A DNA stretch of 64,000 nucleotides from Bradyrhizobium diazoefficiens (GTDB taxonomy: Bacteria; Pseudomonadota; Alphaproteobacteria; Rhizobiales; Xanthobacteraceae): NCBI RefSeq assembly GCF_018131185.1, contig NZ_JAFCJE010000005.1:744001-808000 (forward strand), given 5' to 3'. Of the stretch, positions 8,154 through 15,986 are shown piece by piece; within the stretch, counting starts at the first letter, position 1; the number at the start of each line of letters is the position of its first letter. The notes under the pieces were generated by a model. It searched no databases. It was not told where the DNA came from and was given only the letters and a program-made list of their open reading frames with translations. The position numbers were made by a program, and so were the translations under genes.

Positions 8154-8729
8154 CTAGTTCTTCAGCACCACCACGGTGGTACCGACGGCGACGCGGCCAT
8201 AGAGGTCCGTGACATCGTCATTGGTCATGCGGAAGCAGCCCGAGGACACCGCCTGGCCGATCGTCTCCGGCTCGTTGGAGCCGTGGATGCGGTAGAGCGT
8301 CGAGCCCAGATACATCGCGCGCGCGCCGAGCGGATTGTCGACGCCGCCCTTCATGTGGCGCGGCAGGTCGGGTCGGCGGGCCAGCATTTGCGACGGCGGC
8401 GTCCAGTCCGGCCATTCCTTCTTGGCGGTGATCCTGTGCACCCCGCCCCAGCGGAAGCCGTCGCGACCGACGCCGATGCCGTAGCGCAGCGCCTGGCCGT
8501 TCTGGAGCACCAGATACAGCCGCCGCTCGCCCGTGTTCACCACGATCGTGCCGGGTGCGTAGTTGCCGTTGTACATGACCGTGGTGCGGGGGATCGGGCT
8601 TGCGCCGCTACCGAGAAAGCCGGTGGCGCTCGTGCCCGTGAAGTCTATCATCCCCGCCGCCGATGCAGCGGTCGCGCCCGCGAGCAACAGCGCCATTGCG
8701 GCAATCGGTGCGGCAAAAAACCGGATCAT
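8154..8729 (-). CDS. L,D-transpeptidase (YkuD domain), exported
   Basis: 191 aa from MIRFFAAPIAAMALLLAG; the ATG has a strong GGGGGAG site 4 bases upstream and opens a signal peptide (cleavage near SAAG). The YkuD catalytic block is complete: HGSNEPETIGQAVSSGCFRM contains the conserved His, the Ser-Gly-Cys nucleophile and the following Arg, and it is preceded by GVDNPLGARAMYL. Such enzymes form 3-3 cross-links in peptidoglycan or attach proteins to it. Rhizobia usually carry many paralogues, so the individual role cannot be assigned. It is monocistronic by position, flanked by a dispersed repeat. Confidence 0.9.
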   Translation of the reverse strand: MIRFFAAPIAAMALLLAGATAASAAGMIDFTGTSATGFLGSGASPIPRTTVMYNGNYAPGTIVVNTGERRLYLVLQNGQALRYGIGVGRDGFRWGGVHRITAKKEWPDWTPPSQMLARRPDLPRHMKGGVDNPLGARAMYLGSTLYRIHGSNEPETIGQAVSSGCFRMTNDDVTDLYGRVAVGTTVVVLKN

Positions 8730-8981
8730 TGTCTCCCCCAGCAAAAAAATCGATTCAACTGACGTCACTGGCCATATTTGCAGGCATTTCGCAAGCCACG
8801 GGCCCGTGAGGGCCATCATCCTCCACGGTCAGCGTTATCAAATCGGCAACCATGCCAGCTTGCCGAACCCGCGCGTCGTCGCGCGGGGCAGGGCAGCGAT
8901 GCCACCTATTGCTTTGACGGAACGCGCGAACAATGATTGATCGAACGGATATCTGGACATGGCCGGTTGCGGGAGCCTCTG

Positions 8982-10529
8982 ATGAACGGTGCGGAAAGCC
9001 TGGTGCGGACGATGGTCAAGGGTGGGGTGGACGTCTGCTTCACCAACCCGGGCACCTCCGAGATGCATTTTGTCGCAGCGCTCGACCGCGTGCCCGGCAT
9101 GCGCTGCGTGCTCGGCCTGTTCGAAGGCGTGGTGACGGGCGCGGCCGACGGCTATTTCCGCATGAAGGGAACGCCGGCCTCGACCCTGCTGCATCTCGGC
9201 CCCGGCCTCGCCAACGGCCTTGCCAATCTCCACAATGCCAAGAAGGCCAATTCCGGCATCGTCAATATCGTCGGCCAGCACGCGGTCTACCATATCGGCT
9301 TCAACGCGCCGCTGACCTCCGACATCGAGGGCCTGGCCCGGCCGATGTCGTCCTGGGTCCGCACCTCGCCGGACGCCAAATCGGTTGCCGCTGACGGCGC
9401 CGCGGCCATTGCCGCCGCAAAGAGCGCGCCGCCGCAGATCGCGACCCTGATCCTGCCGGCCGACACGGCCTGGAACGAGGCCGACGGCATCGCCGAGGTT
9501 CCCGCCGAGCAGCAGCGCGCGAGCTATTCGCCGCAGGCGGTCGAACAGGCCGCAAAGATCCTGCATGGCGACGGCGAGGGCACGCTGCTGCTGATGACCG
9601 GCAGCGCCTTGAGCGAGCAGGGACTTGCGCTGGCCGAGCGCATCGCCGCCAAGACCGGCTGCACCGTGATGGGCCCGACCTTCCGCCCCAGGATGGCGCG
9701 GGGCCGCGGCCGCTATTCGATCGACCGCATCCACTACGTGATCGAGAACGCGCTGCCGATGCTGGCCAAGTTCCGGCACATCGTGCTGGTCGAGGCCGAC
9801 GATCCCGTGGCGTTCTTCGCCTATCCGAACAAGCCGAGCATGCTCAAGCCCGAGGGCTGCGACGTCCATCGCATGACCTCCTGGGGCGAGAACTCGGTCG
9901 CAGCGCTCGAAGCGCTGGCCGGTGCCGTGAAGGCGAGCGCCAAGGACGTCAAGCCGCAGGCGTTGCAGGAGCTGTTCAAGCCGACCGGCGCGCTGACCCA
10001 TGCTTCGATCGCGCAGTCGATCGCCTACGCGATCCCCGAGAATGCCATCCTGGTCGACGAATCGCTCACCACCGGCCGCGCCTTCTTCCCGCCGACGGCG
10101 GCCGCCGCGCCGCACGACTGGCTGCAGAACATGGGCGGCTCGATCGGCTTCTCGACGCCGCTGTCGATCGGTGCGGCGATCGCCTGTCCGGACCGCAAGG
10201 TGATCTGCATGGTCGGCGACGGTAGCGCGATGTACACGATCCAGTCGCTGTGGACCCAGGCGCGCGAGAACCTCAACATCGTCACCATCGTGTTCGCCAA
10301 CCGCATCTACCAGATCCTCCGCGGCGAGTTCGACAATGTCGGCGCCGGCGAGCCCGGCCAGCGCGCCAACGACATGCTGCGGCTCGACCGCCCGACGCTG
10401 GATTTCGTCGCCCTGGCGAAGGGCATGGGCGTGCCCGGCCGCGCCGTCACCAATGCCGACGAATTCAACAAGGCGCTGGCCGAAGCCGTCGCCGAGCCCG
10501 GGCCGCGGCTGATCGAAGTCCAGATGTAG
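8982..10529 (+). CDS. acetolactate synthase-like ThDP-dependent enzyme
   Basis: 515 aa from MNGAESLVRTMV; a GGGAG site precedes this ATG. Domain order is ThDP pyrimidine-binding (1-170), central (190-330) and ThDP pyrophosphate-binding (360-515). The pyrimidine domain has FTNPGTSEMHF and the activating glutamate in LFEGVVTGAADGY. The ThDP/magnesium motif is MVGDGSAMYTIQSLW..ANRIYQIL. It is about 50-60 residues shorter than catabolic or anabolic acetolactate synthases, and no small subunit (ilvN) is beside it. The length and the FTNPGTSE motif resemble benzoylformate-decarboxylase-type relatives, so a 2-oxo-acid decarboxylase or carboligase is as likely as true acetolactate synthesis. Confidence 0.78.
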   Translation: MNGAESLVRTMVKGGVDVCFTNPGTSEMHFVAALDRVPGMRCVLGLFEGVVTGAADGYFRMKGTPASTLLHLGPGLANGLANLHNAKKANSGIVNIVGQHAVYHIGFNAPLTSDIEGLARPMSSWVRTSPDAKSVAADGAAAIAAAKSAPPQIATLILPADTAWNEADGIAEVPAEQQRASYSPQAVEQAAKILHGDGEGTLLLMTGSALSEQGLALAERIAAKTGCTVMGPTFRPRMARGRGRYSIDRIHYVIENALPMLAKFRHIVLVEADDPVAFFAYPNKPSMLKPEGCDVHRMTSWGENSVAALEALAGAVKASAKDVKPQALQELFKPTGALTHASIAQSIAYAIPENAILVDESLTTGRAFFPPTAAAAPHDWLQNMGGSIGFSTPLSIGAAIACPDRKVICMVGDGSAMYTIQSLWTQARENLNIVTIVFANRIYQILRGEFDNVGAGEPGQRANDMLRLDRPTLDFVALAKGMGVPGRAVTNADEFNKALAEAVAEPGPRLIEVQM

Positions 10530-10559
10530 GGGCTGGCTGGTCGCGCCGCGAATCCAGGA

Positions 10560-10659
10560 CATCCTGAGGGCCTCGCCCAAGCGAGCGTTTCGAAGGATGC
10601 TTGCAGGTGGGATACTGGCCTTCATGGTTCGAGACCCGCGCTCCTCGCCATGAGGGTCT
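10560..10659. repeat. dispersed ATCCTGAGGG/CATGAGGGT intergenic repeat
   Basis: CATCCTGAGGGCCTCG..GCGAGCG..CGAAGGATG forms one hairpin arm pair, followed by CTTCATGGTTCGAGACCCGCG..CTCCTCGCCATGAGGGT. This two-hairpin layout is a well-known style of repeat in Bradyrhizobium-like genomes. It separates the ThDP enzyme from the next gene and may end just before that gene's ribosome site. Confidence 0.65.
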
Positions 10660-10701
10660 GACGGCGGCGCAATGAGTGCGCGTGGTGGGCCCGGAGGCAC
10701 G

Positions 10702-11220
10702 ATGCAGACCGAGCTGAACAAGGTGATCGCGGCGCTCCGGGACTTCTACGCCCATGAAGCCTTCCTGTTCGAGAAGGACATCGGCGAGCGCGCGCTCACG
10801 CACCGCTTCGCCGTGCATCTGGAGAAGCAGTTCACGGGCTGGTCGGTCGACTGCAACTACGACCGGCTCGGCGAACGCACGCTGCATCTGCCGCACGGCA
10901 CCATCATCTCGACCGACGATCATCTGGGAAAGTCGATCTATCCCGACGTCGCCGTGCACCAGCGCGAGATCCCGAACAATCTGCTCACGGTCGAGATCCG
11001 CAAGGCCAGCAATCACACGCCGCTCGAGCACGACCAGCACAAGCTGAGGGCGCTGACCGATGTCCATGTCTGGTTTCCGTACTGGATCGGCGTGCTGCTG
11101 GTGCTGGACCGGGACCACGTGACGATGTCGGAAGTGTATGTCAGCGCCGCCGTCGACGAGGCGCAGTCGCGCTGGTTCGCGGCGCGGCTGGCGGAGATCG
11201 GGCTCGGCGCTACGCAGTAG
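10702..11220 (+). CDS. PD-(D/E)XK nuclease-like hypothetical protein
   Basis: 172 aa from MQTELNKVIAALRDF, preceded by GGAGG at a good distance. The motif order looks like a stand-alone restriction-endonuclease-like fold: ERALTHRFAVHLEKQF (N-terminal helix with a conserved acid), VDCNYDR, then SIYPDVAVHQRE (the PD motif) and NLLTVEIRK (the E-x-K strand), then LRALTD. Relatives I recall read VIEIKK at that strand; here the expected Lys is Arg and a Lys sits one residue later, so catalysis is uncertain. No methylase or other defence gene adjoins it, so a restriction role has no support from context. The function is unknown. Confidence 0.6.
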   Translation: MQTELNKVIAALRDFYAHEAFLFEKDIGERALTHRFAVHLEKQFTGWSVDCNYDRLGERTLHLPHGTIISTDDHLGKSIYPDVAVHQREIPNNLLTVEIRKASNHTPLEHDQHKLRALTDVHVWFPYWIGVLLVLDRDHVTMSEVYVSAAVDEAQSRWFAARLAEIGLGATQ

Positions 11221-11275
11221 CGCGTGTCCTCATACAGGCCGGATTTCGAGGACGAAGCGGCAGGCCGTCCATCCG

Positions 11276-12418
11276 TCACTCATCCCGGATCATCCATTCC
11301 GGAGCGATCGTCGTGACACCGTCGAATACATCTTTCAGGTGCTGGACCAAAGCCGCGCAGCGTTGCGGATCGGGGTTGTCATCCGTGAAGCTGGTTTCCT
11401 CAGTCCCACCGATCACGACGCAGTCCGTGCGCGGAAACACGTATCCGCTCCCACTGAACAGATATTGTAGTCGGGGCTGCGCCGGCAACATTACCAGTTG
11501 GCCTTTGATCGGCATCAGATTGGGGTCGGGCCAGATGGCGTCCGAGCCCGCCCCGGTACAGTTGACGACGATGTCCGCTGCAAGTGCGCGAACTTGATCT
11601 TCGGAGAAGAACTCCTGCTGCACGATTCGCACACCATTCTTCTGCAGTTCCTGCTGGAGCTTGGTCAGAAGTATCGGGGGTTCGACCAGCAGGGTCGAAT
11701 ATCTCCAACCTGATCGGTTCATCGTTGTAAACGGCAGCCGGTTCAGGAAAGTGCGCGGCACGAGATCGGGCGGGACCTCCGTGAACGACGGGAGCTCGAT
11801 GAGGGAGTAGTTGTCCCGAGGGGAGACGCCGTAGGCGCTGCCGCGCAACCCATGCTCCCTGTGGGATCGGCGCAGGATGCGGACAAACTTGTCCCTTTCG
11901 CTGGCTTGGAACGCTACCTTCGAAGCAGCCCACTGGCCGCCGGCTACGTTCGATGTCGTCTGCGGGGTCAAATGCTTGGCAAACACCGTCGCTTGCATTC
12001 GCAGCTTTTCGGTCAACCATGTTGCCGCCGTCAGGCCCATGACTCCGGCTCCCAAGACGGCAACCGGCTTTCCTGCCGGATTAGGAAATTGCGCCGTCAC
12101 GATGTCCGCGACTTCCTGCGCACACCCCCAGCTCATCGTGATGCCGGCGCCGCCGTGCCCGTAATTGTGAATCACGAGCTTGCCTCCGCTCAGCACCTGC
12201 TTCTCCAGCCGGTAGGTACTCTTCCGGTACGGCCGCAGTGCCGCTTTCAGCGGAGTTAGCCCGGGGACGTAGGTGAAATCGGGATTCGGCTCGACGACCG
12301 CGGCCGCATCGGCGGTCTGAGCACTCCCGGTGGATTGGCTCCAGGCCGCGCCCGATAACGCCGGCGCTGCGAGTCCTCCCCCGATCACACGTAAAAAGTC
12401 CCGCCGTGCAAGCCTCAT
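11276..12418 (-). CDS. Tat-exported FAD oxidoreductase, circularly permuted D-amino-acid-oxidase-like
   Basis: 380 aa from MRLARRDFLRVIGGG, with GGAGAAGG before the ATG and a twin-arginine signal (ARRDFLR, then a hydrophobic stretch to about residue 30). In D-amino-acid oxidases the Rossmann motif is N-terminal and GLRPxR plus HNYGHGG..WGC are C-terminal. Here LRPYRKSTYRLEK (about 61) and HNYGHGGAGITMSWGC (about 83) come first and VAVLGAGVMGL (about 119) comes after. The central DAAO elements follow in the normal order: SNVAGGQWA, VVNCTGAGSDAIWPDP, KGQLVML, GGTEE. The Arg that binds the substrate carboxylate appears retained. Likely a periplasmic oxidase of D-amino acids or related amines. 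It is the last gene of a four-gene minus-strand run. Confidence 0.8.
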   Translation of the reverse strand: MRLARRDFLRVIGGGLAAPALSGAAWSQSTGSAQTADAAAVVEPNPDFTYVPGLTPLKAALRPYRKSTYRLEKQVLSGGKLVIHNYGHGGAGITMSWGCAQEVADIVTAQFPNPAGKPVAVLGAGVMGLTAATWLTEKLRMQATVFAKHLTPQTTSNVAGGQWAASKVAFQASERDKFVRILRRSHREHGLRGSAYGVSPRDNYSLIELPSFTEVPPDLVPRTFLNRLPFTTMNRSGWRYSTLLVEPPILLTKLQQELQKNGVRIVQQEFFSEDQVRALAADIVVNCTGAGSDAIWPDPNLMPIKGQLVMLPAQPRLQYLFSGSGYVFPRTDCVVIGGTEETSFTDDNPDPQRCAALVQHLKDVFDGVTTIAPEWMIRDE

Positions 12419-12567
12419 CGCACCTTCTCCCTTGCCATAAAGGAGCGCCGCGCCCCCAGGGCCTATCACGCACGGGGCGCATTGCTCCGACAGCCGTTGA
12501 ACGGACTCGCAATCCCTGACAGCCGCAAATCAAAACCGAACGCACTCCTCCTTGCAGCATCCCGCTC

Positions 12568-14217
12568 TCAGGGAATTTCCGTTCCTTGCATGCCGATCAG
12601 CTGCTCATACGACCGGATGAGCGTCCAGTAAGGGGAAGCCGTGCAACCGTAGCCCCCGCATGTTTCCGTTTGCGACCGGATCTCGAAGTGCAGATGTGCC
12701 GTCGTGCCGTTCGGGGTGGTGTGCATCCAATTCCCGACCTTGCCTATTTTGTCCCCACGATTGCGGCGGACCATGTCGCCTTGCTTCAGGCCGGCCTTCC
12801 TGAGCGCATCGGGGCTCATGTGAAGGTACACAAAATAGACGCCGGTATCGTCCTCGGCGATGAACTTCACATTGTTATTGGCTTTCCAGAACGCTTGACC
12901 CTTGGTCACCGCGACCACGTCGAACAGGTCGATCTTGCAACGCGTGCCGTCATATCGACATTCACGGGGTCGGATGTCCTGGCCTTCGTGAGCCCGCCTT
13001 CCGGCCGGGCAGTCCCTGGGCTCCCGTGAATTGTCGTTCCGCTCCTCGCAGTAATTGTCACGCCACGGATGGGCGTAGTTCTCCATCTTGTCTTCGCGAG
13101 GCTCGAGTATCTGGCCGGGATTTTGCCGGCACTTGTAGCGACCGCCCCCCAGAGGGATCTTCTGGCCGAGGCAATCGCCTGCATGCATGAAGGTTTGCGA
13201 ATTCGCGTAGGTTGGATCCAGCTCTATCGGGAAACGCAAATTACCCCCGCCCCACAGGATCTTCTGCGTCACGCCGCCGCGGCCGTCCTGGCTTGTCCCT
13301 GGCAGGAGATTGCCCGGCGCATGATAAGCGAAAGCGGGGCTCATCTTCAGGGGGCGCGGCGATGCGCTTCCCGCCGCATGAGGAATAGGAAGCGGCAAGC
13401 CACCGACGAGGCGGAGATCGCGAAGCACCGTCCGGAGAATCCCCTCGACCTTCGCACAGGGGAAATCCGCAACGAACGGCGGATCGCTGGCACAGGATAT
13501 GTTTGCGAAGTAGAAAACGCCGTACTTGACGAAAGTGTAGGTCAGACCGTCGTCGCTGAAATTGCGTCGAAGTCGCGGATACATGTCCTGCAGCGCCTGG
13601 TCCTCGACGGCATCGCCCCGCCGCGCATCCCCGCCGCTCTTGTCCTCATTGTTGGCGTCATACAGCAGGCCGGTCCCGCCGAGATGAATCCGCACGAGAT
13701 TTGCATTCGCCTTGTAGCCGCGGGGGAGCAGCGACGGTTTGACGGTGAGGATGGCGTCATAGCCGGTCGTCTTGCCGAGGAACTGCATTCTGCTGATGGC
13801 CGGGCTGAGAAAAGCGTTGGTGCCTTTCGGCCCGAAGCCACGCGAGCTGACGAACGCGGACACATATCGAGAGCTGTCGATAGGTGCCAGCACGGGAATT
13901 GGTACCTTCGCGATGCGCGGATTGACGCTAGCCGTCATCGCATTGAGCGACACCAGAGGCCGCAACGCTTCCTTGTCCGCAAAGACGAGGCCTTCGAGTT
14001 GCCGGTCGATGTCGGGCAGCAGCCTCGCTGCGAGGCTCTTTGGCAGCGCTCCAAGCTCAGGTGCCATTGCCAGAACGTCTCGAGACACATCCTGCCAAAC
14101 GATGGTCACGACCCTTGCGGTCGGAACCGTTTCGGTTTGAGCCATGGCAGGGACGCGAAGGCCGAAGACGGCAAGTCCCAGCGCGATCGCTGCCATCCGG
14201 GAATTCCAGCTTTGCAT
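12568..14217 (-). CDS. exported M23 (lysostaphin-type) peptidase family protein
   Basis: 549 aa starting with a Sec signal peptide (MAAIALGLAVFGLRVPAMAQ) behind a GGGAGAG ribosome site. Residues 30-330 have no recognised domain. The C-terminal 180 residues carry the M23 zinc motifs: AHEGQDI (H-x3-D) about residue 400 and TAHLHFEIR (H-x-H) about 515, with YFVYLHMSPDAL between. Many cysteines (for example RECRYDGTRCK and TCGGYGC) suggest disulfides in the periplasm. M23 enzymes cut peptide bridges in peptidoglycan. The neighbouring Tat-exported DAAO-like enzyme suggests joint handling of D-amino-acid-containing material, which is inference only. Confidence 0.78.
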   Translation of the reverse strand: MQSWNSRMAAIALGLAVFGLRVPAMAQTETVPTARVVTIVWQDVSRDVLAMAPELGALPKSLAARLLPDIDRQLEGLVFADKEALRPLVSLNAMTASVNPRIAKVPIPVLAPIDSSRYVSAFVSSRGFGPKGTNAFLSPAISRMQFLGKTTGYDAILTVKPSLLPRGYKANANLVRIHLGGTGLLYDANNEDKSGGDARRGDAVEDQALQDMYPRLRRNFSDDGLTYTFVKYGVFYFANISCASDPPFVADFPCAKVEGILRTVLRDLRLVGGLPLPIPHAAGSASPRPLKMSPAFAYHAPGNLLPGTSQDGRGGVTQKILWGGGNLRFPIELDPTYANSQTFMHAGDCLGQKIPLGGGRYKCRQNPGQILEPREDKMENYAHPWRDNYCEERNDNSREPRDCPAGRRAHEGQDIRPRECRYDGTRCKIDLFDVVAVTKGQAFWKANNNVKFIAEDDTGVYFVYLHMSPDALRKAGLKQGDMVRRNRGDKIGKVGNWMHTTPNGTTAHLHFEIRSQTETCGGYGCTASPYWTLIRSYEQLIGMQGTEIP

Positions 14218-14240
14218 GGCGCTCTCCCGCCAATTGTCGG

Positions 14241-14948
14241 TCAGTTGCCGCTACCCGTTACGCATGCCTTCACGAAGCCTCGAAAAAGGTGGTTGCCAGG
14301 GTGGTCGTCGGCGGCAAACTGCTCCTGATGCCACTGAACGCCGAGCGCAAAGGGGTGCGCTGGAATCTCGATCGCCTCGATGACCCCATCATCGGAACGG
14401 GCACTGGCGATCACTGACGAGGATAGCTCGCCAACCGCCTCCCAGTGGAGTGTATTGACGAGCATTTCGGGAACTCTCGCCAAGGCCGCCAGCTTCGTGC
14501 CGGGGGTGAGCGTCACACGGTGCAGCAAACCTTTCTTGTCGTGTTCGATGATCGAGGGGCCCGAAGCCTTGACGTCGGACCACAACCGGCACCCATGAAG
14601 GCCGGCGAGCAGCTGCATGCCGGCGCATATCCCGAGAACAGGCTTTTCGTGGCGCAGAAATTCGTTGGTGATTTCGCGCTCGATGGCCAGTCTCTCCGAA
14701 GCCGGAGCCCTCGATAGCCTGCCCTGGAGATACCAGTCGTCCGGGTAAGCAAACCGTCCACCGACGCAGAGCAGGCCATCGAATTCCTCGGCGACCGGCG
14801 CCACGATTTCGGGGAGGTAGGGGATGCCGAACGGCAGGCCGCCGGCGTCCCGGATCGCCGTGAAATAGCTCTTCGCAGCCTCGTAGCGGCTTCCATCGCC
14901 GCTGGTATTCTCGTCGAGGATCACCGCGATGCGTGGCGTGCGCGCCAT
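14241..14948 (-). CDS. class I glutamine amidotransferase-like / peptidase C26 protein
   Basis: 235 aa from MARTPRIAVILDENT; AGGA sits before this ATG, and the preceding gene's stop is 9 bases upstream. Class I GATase hallmarks are present: FDGLLCVGGRFAYPDD, nucleophile Cys in LGICAGMQLLA, and GVQWHQE with the catalytic His. This is the layout of gamma-glutamyl-gamma-aminobutyrate hydrolase (PuuD-type) proteins, which hydrolyse gamma-glutamyl amides. No signal peptide, so cytoplasmic. PuuD-type genes often accompany FAD oxidoreductases in polyamine pathways, which makes the DAAO-like neighbour notable; the rest of a Puu pathway is absent. Confidence 0.8.
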   Translation of the reverse strand: MARTPRIAVILDENTSGDGSRYEAAKSYFTAIRDAGGLPFGIPYLPEIVAPVAEEFDGLLCVGGRFAYPDDWYLQGRLSRAPASERLAIEREITNEFLRHEKPVLGICAGMQLLAGLHGCRLWSDVKASGPSIIEHDKKGLLHRVTLTPGTKLAALARVPEMLVNTLHWEAVGELSSSVIASARSDDGVIEAIEIPAHPFALGVQWHQEQFAADDHPGNHLFRGFVKACVTGSGN

Positions 14949-14956
14949 GGGATGTC

Positions 14957-15775
14957 CTATGCGGCTGTAGCTCCGGCCTGCAGCTTGGCCCACATCAGGG
15001 GGGTGATGATCGTTGCATGTTCTTCAACACGAGCCATCTCGGCGGAGAGAGTTGCGTGCTCCTCCGATCCTTCGAGAATTGTCCTGCAAAGGTTTCTCGG
15101 ATGCGCAACCTTTGTCTCGACCGGTCCATCGACAAAGACGCAGGAGACCGTCGGCTGCCAGTAACCCTTCGGATTTCCAAATGTCAGAACCGCGCCACGC
15201 ATCTTGACCTTGGATTTGCCGAGTCGTTCCGGCTGCACGAGAGTCAGCCTCACCTGTCCCTCGAAATATGCAGGCATGCTGACGACGTTGCGCTCCAGAT
15301 TCATATGAACATTCCCGGAATAATTGATCTCATCTCGGGCGCCTGAGTCGGAGACGTAATAGTGCAGTTCATGGAATGCCAGGCAGTCATGGCTCTCGCT
15401 CGGCCGGATGTCCAGGACGCTGCAGGTAATATTGCGGGCGGTTAGAAAAGAGCGCCGATAGAGAAAAAATCGACCGCACAGATGGTCGTAGTCACTCGTA
15501 TGATATCCCCCGAACAGCGAGGATTGACTCGGAAGAGTAATCGAGAGCCCGTATCCTCGCGGATTCAAGCCCGCATTGGCAAGGATGCTGAGAAGAGTAT
15601 GCCGTTTGAGGAGAAGCTTGTCACTGTTCGGGTGGAGGCATTTCTTGAAGGTATTGAGCGAAATCTTGAGAATTTGATCTGCGTATTCAGCATCATTGAG
15701 TGAAAATGTCGCCCGATGGGCCCGTAAGTCTGCGCTGAAGCGGAGAAGGTGGCGTCCGGAAAGACTGGTCGACAT
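14957..15775 (-). CDS. unknown protein with HTH-like N-terminus
   Basis: 272 aa from MSTSLSGRHLLRFSAD; GGAG lies 6 bases before the ATG. Residues 20-60 (LNDAEYADQILKISLNTFKKCL...) resemble the helix-turn-helix of XRE-type regulators, and the remaining 200 residues are a beta-rich domain with no motif I know (SSLFGGYHTSDYDHLCGRFF, GAVLTFGNPKGYW). It is first in the run with the GATase, M23 peptidase and FAD oxidoreductase genes, so it may regulate them. Its codon use is visibly AT-richer than its neighbours (for example many AAA/ATT/TTT codons), suggesting recent acquisition. Confidence 0.6.
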   Translation of the reverse strand: MSTSLSGRHLLRFSADLRAHRATFSLNDAEYADQILKISLNTFKKCLHPNSDKLLLKRHTLLSILANAGLNPRGYGLSITLPSQSSLFGGYHTSDYDHLCGRFFLYRRSFLTARNITCSVLDIRPSESHDCLAFHELHYYVSDSGARDEINYSGNVHMNLERNVVSMPAYFEGQVRLTLVQPERLGKSKVKMRGAVLTFGNPKGYWQPTVSCVFVDGPVETKVAHPRNLCRTILEGSEEHATLSAEMARVEEHATIITPLMWAKLQAGATAA

Positions 15776-15986
15776 TGGGCGCTCCAGCACCTGTCTAGCG
15801 CGGGCATTGTGACACAAACTAACACGACCTGATAGAACTTGACAGCGGAATGGCCGGCATTGGCCAGCCGGTTGCTCATGGCGACCGCGAGATGCTGTTT
15901 TCGCTTGATGGCTGCGCGCTCACTCTGTGGCGCAGGCTGATCATCCGACCAGCCGAATCTCGAACCGAATTCAGAGAGATTACGCC

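Noticed and set aside
8982..10529. Acetohydroxyacid synthase large subunit for branched-chain amino-acid synthesis
   Set aside because: Too short, has no ilvN-type neighbour, and its first ThDP motif is closer to benzoylformate-decarboxylase-type enzymes; kept only as a general ThDP-enzyme call.
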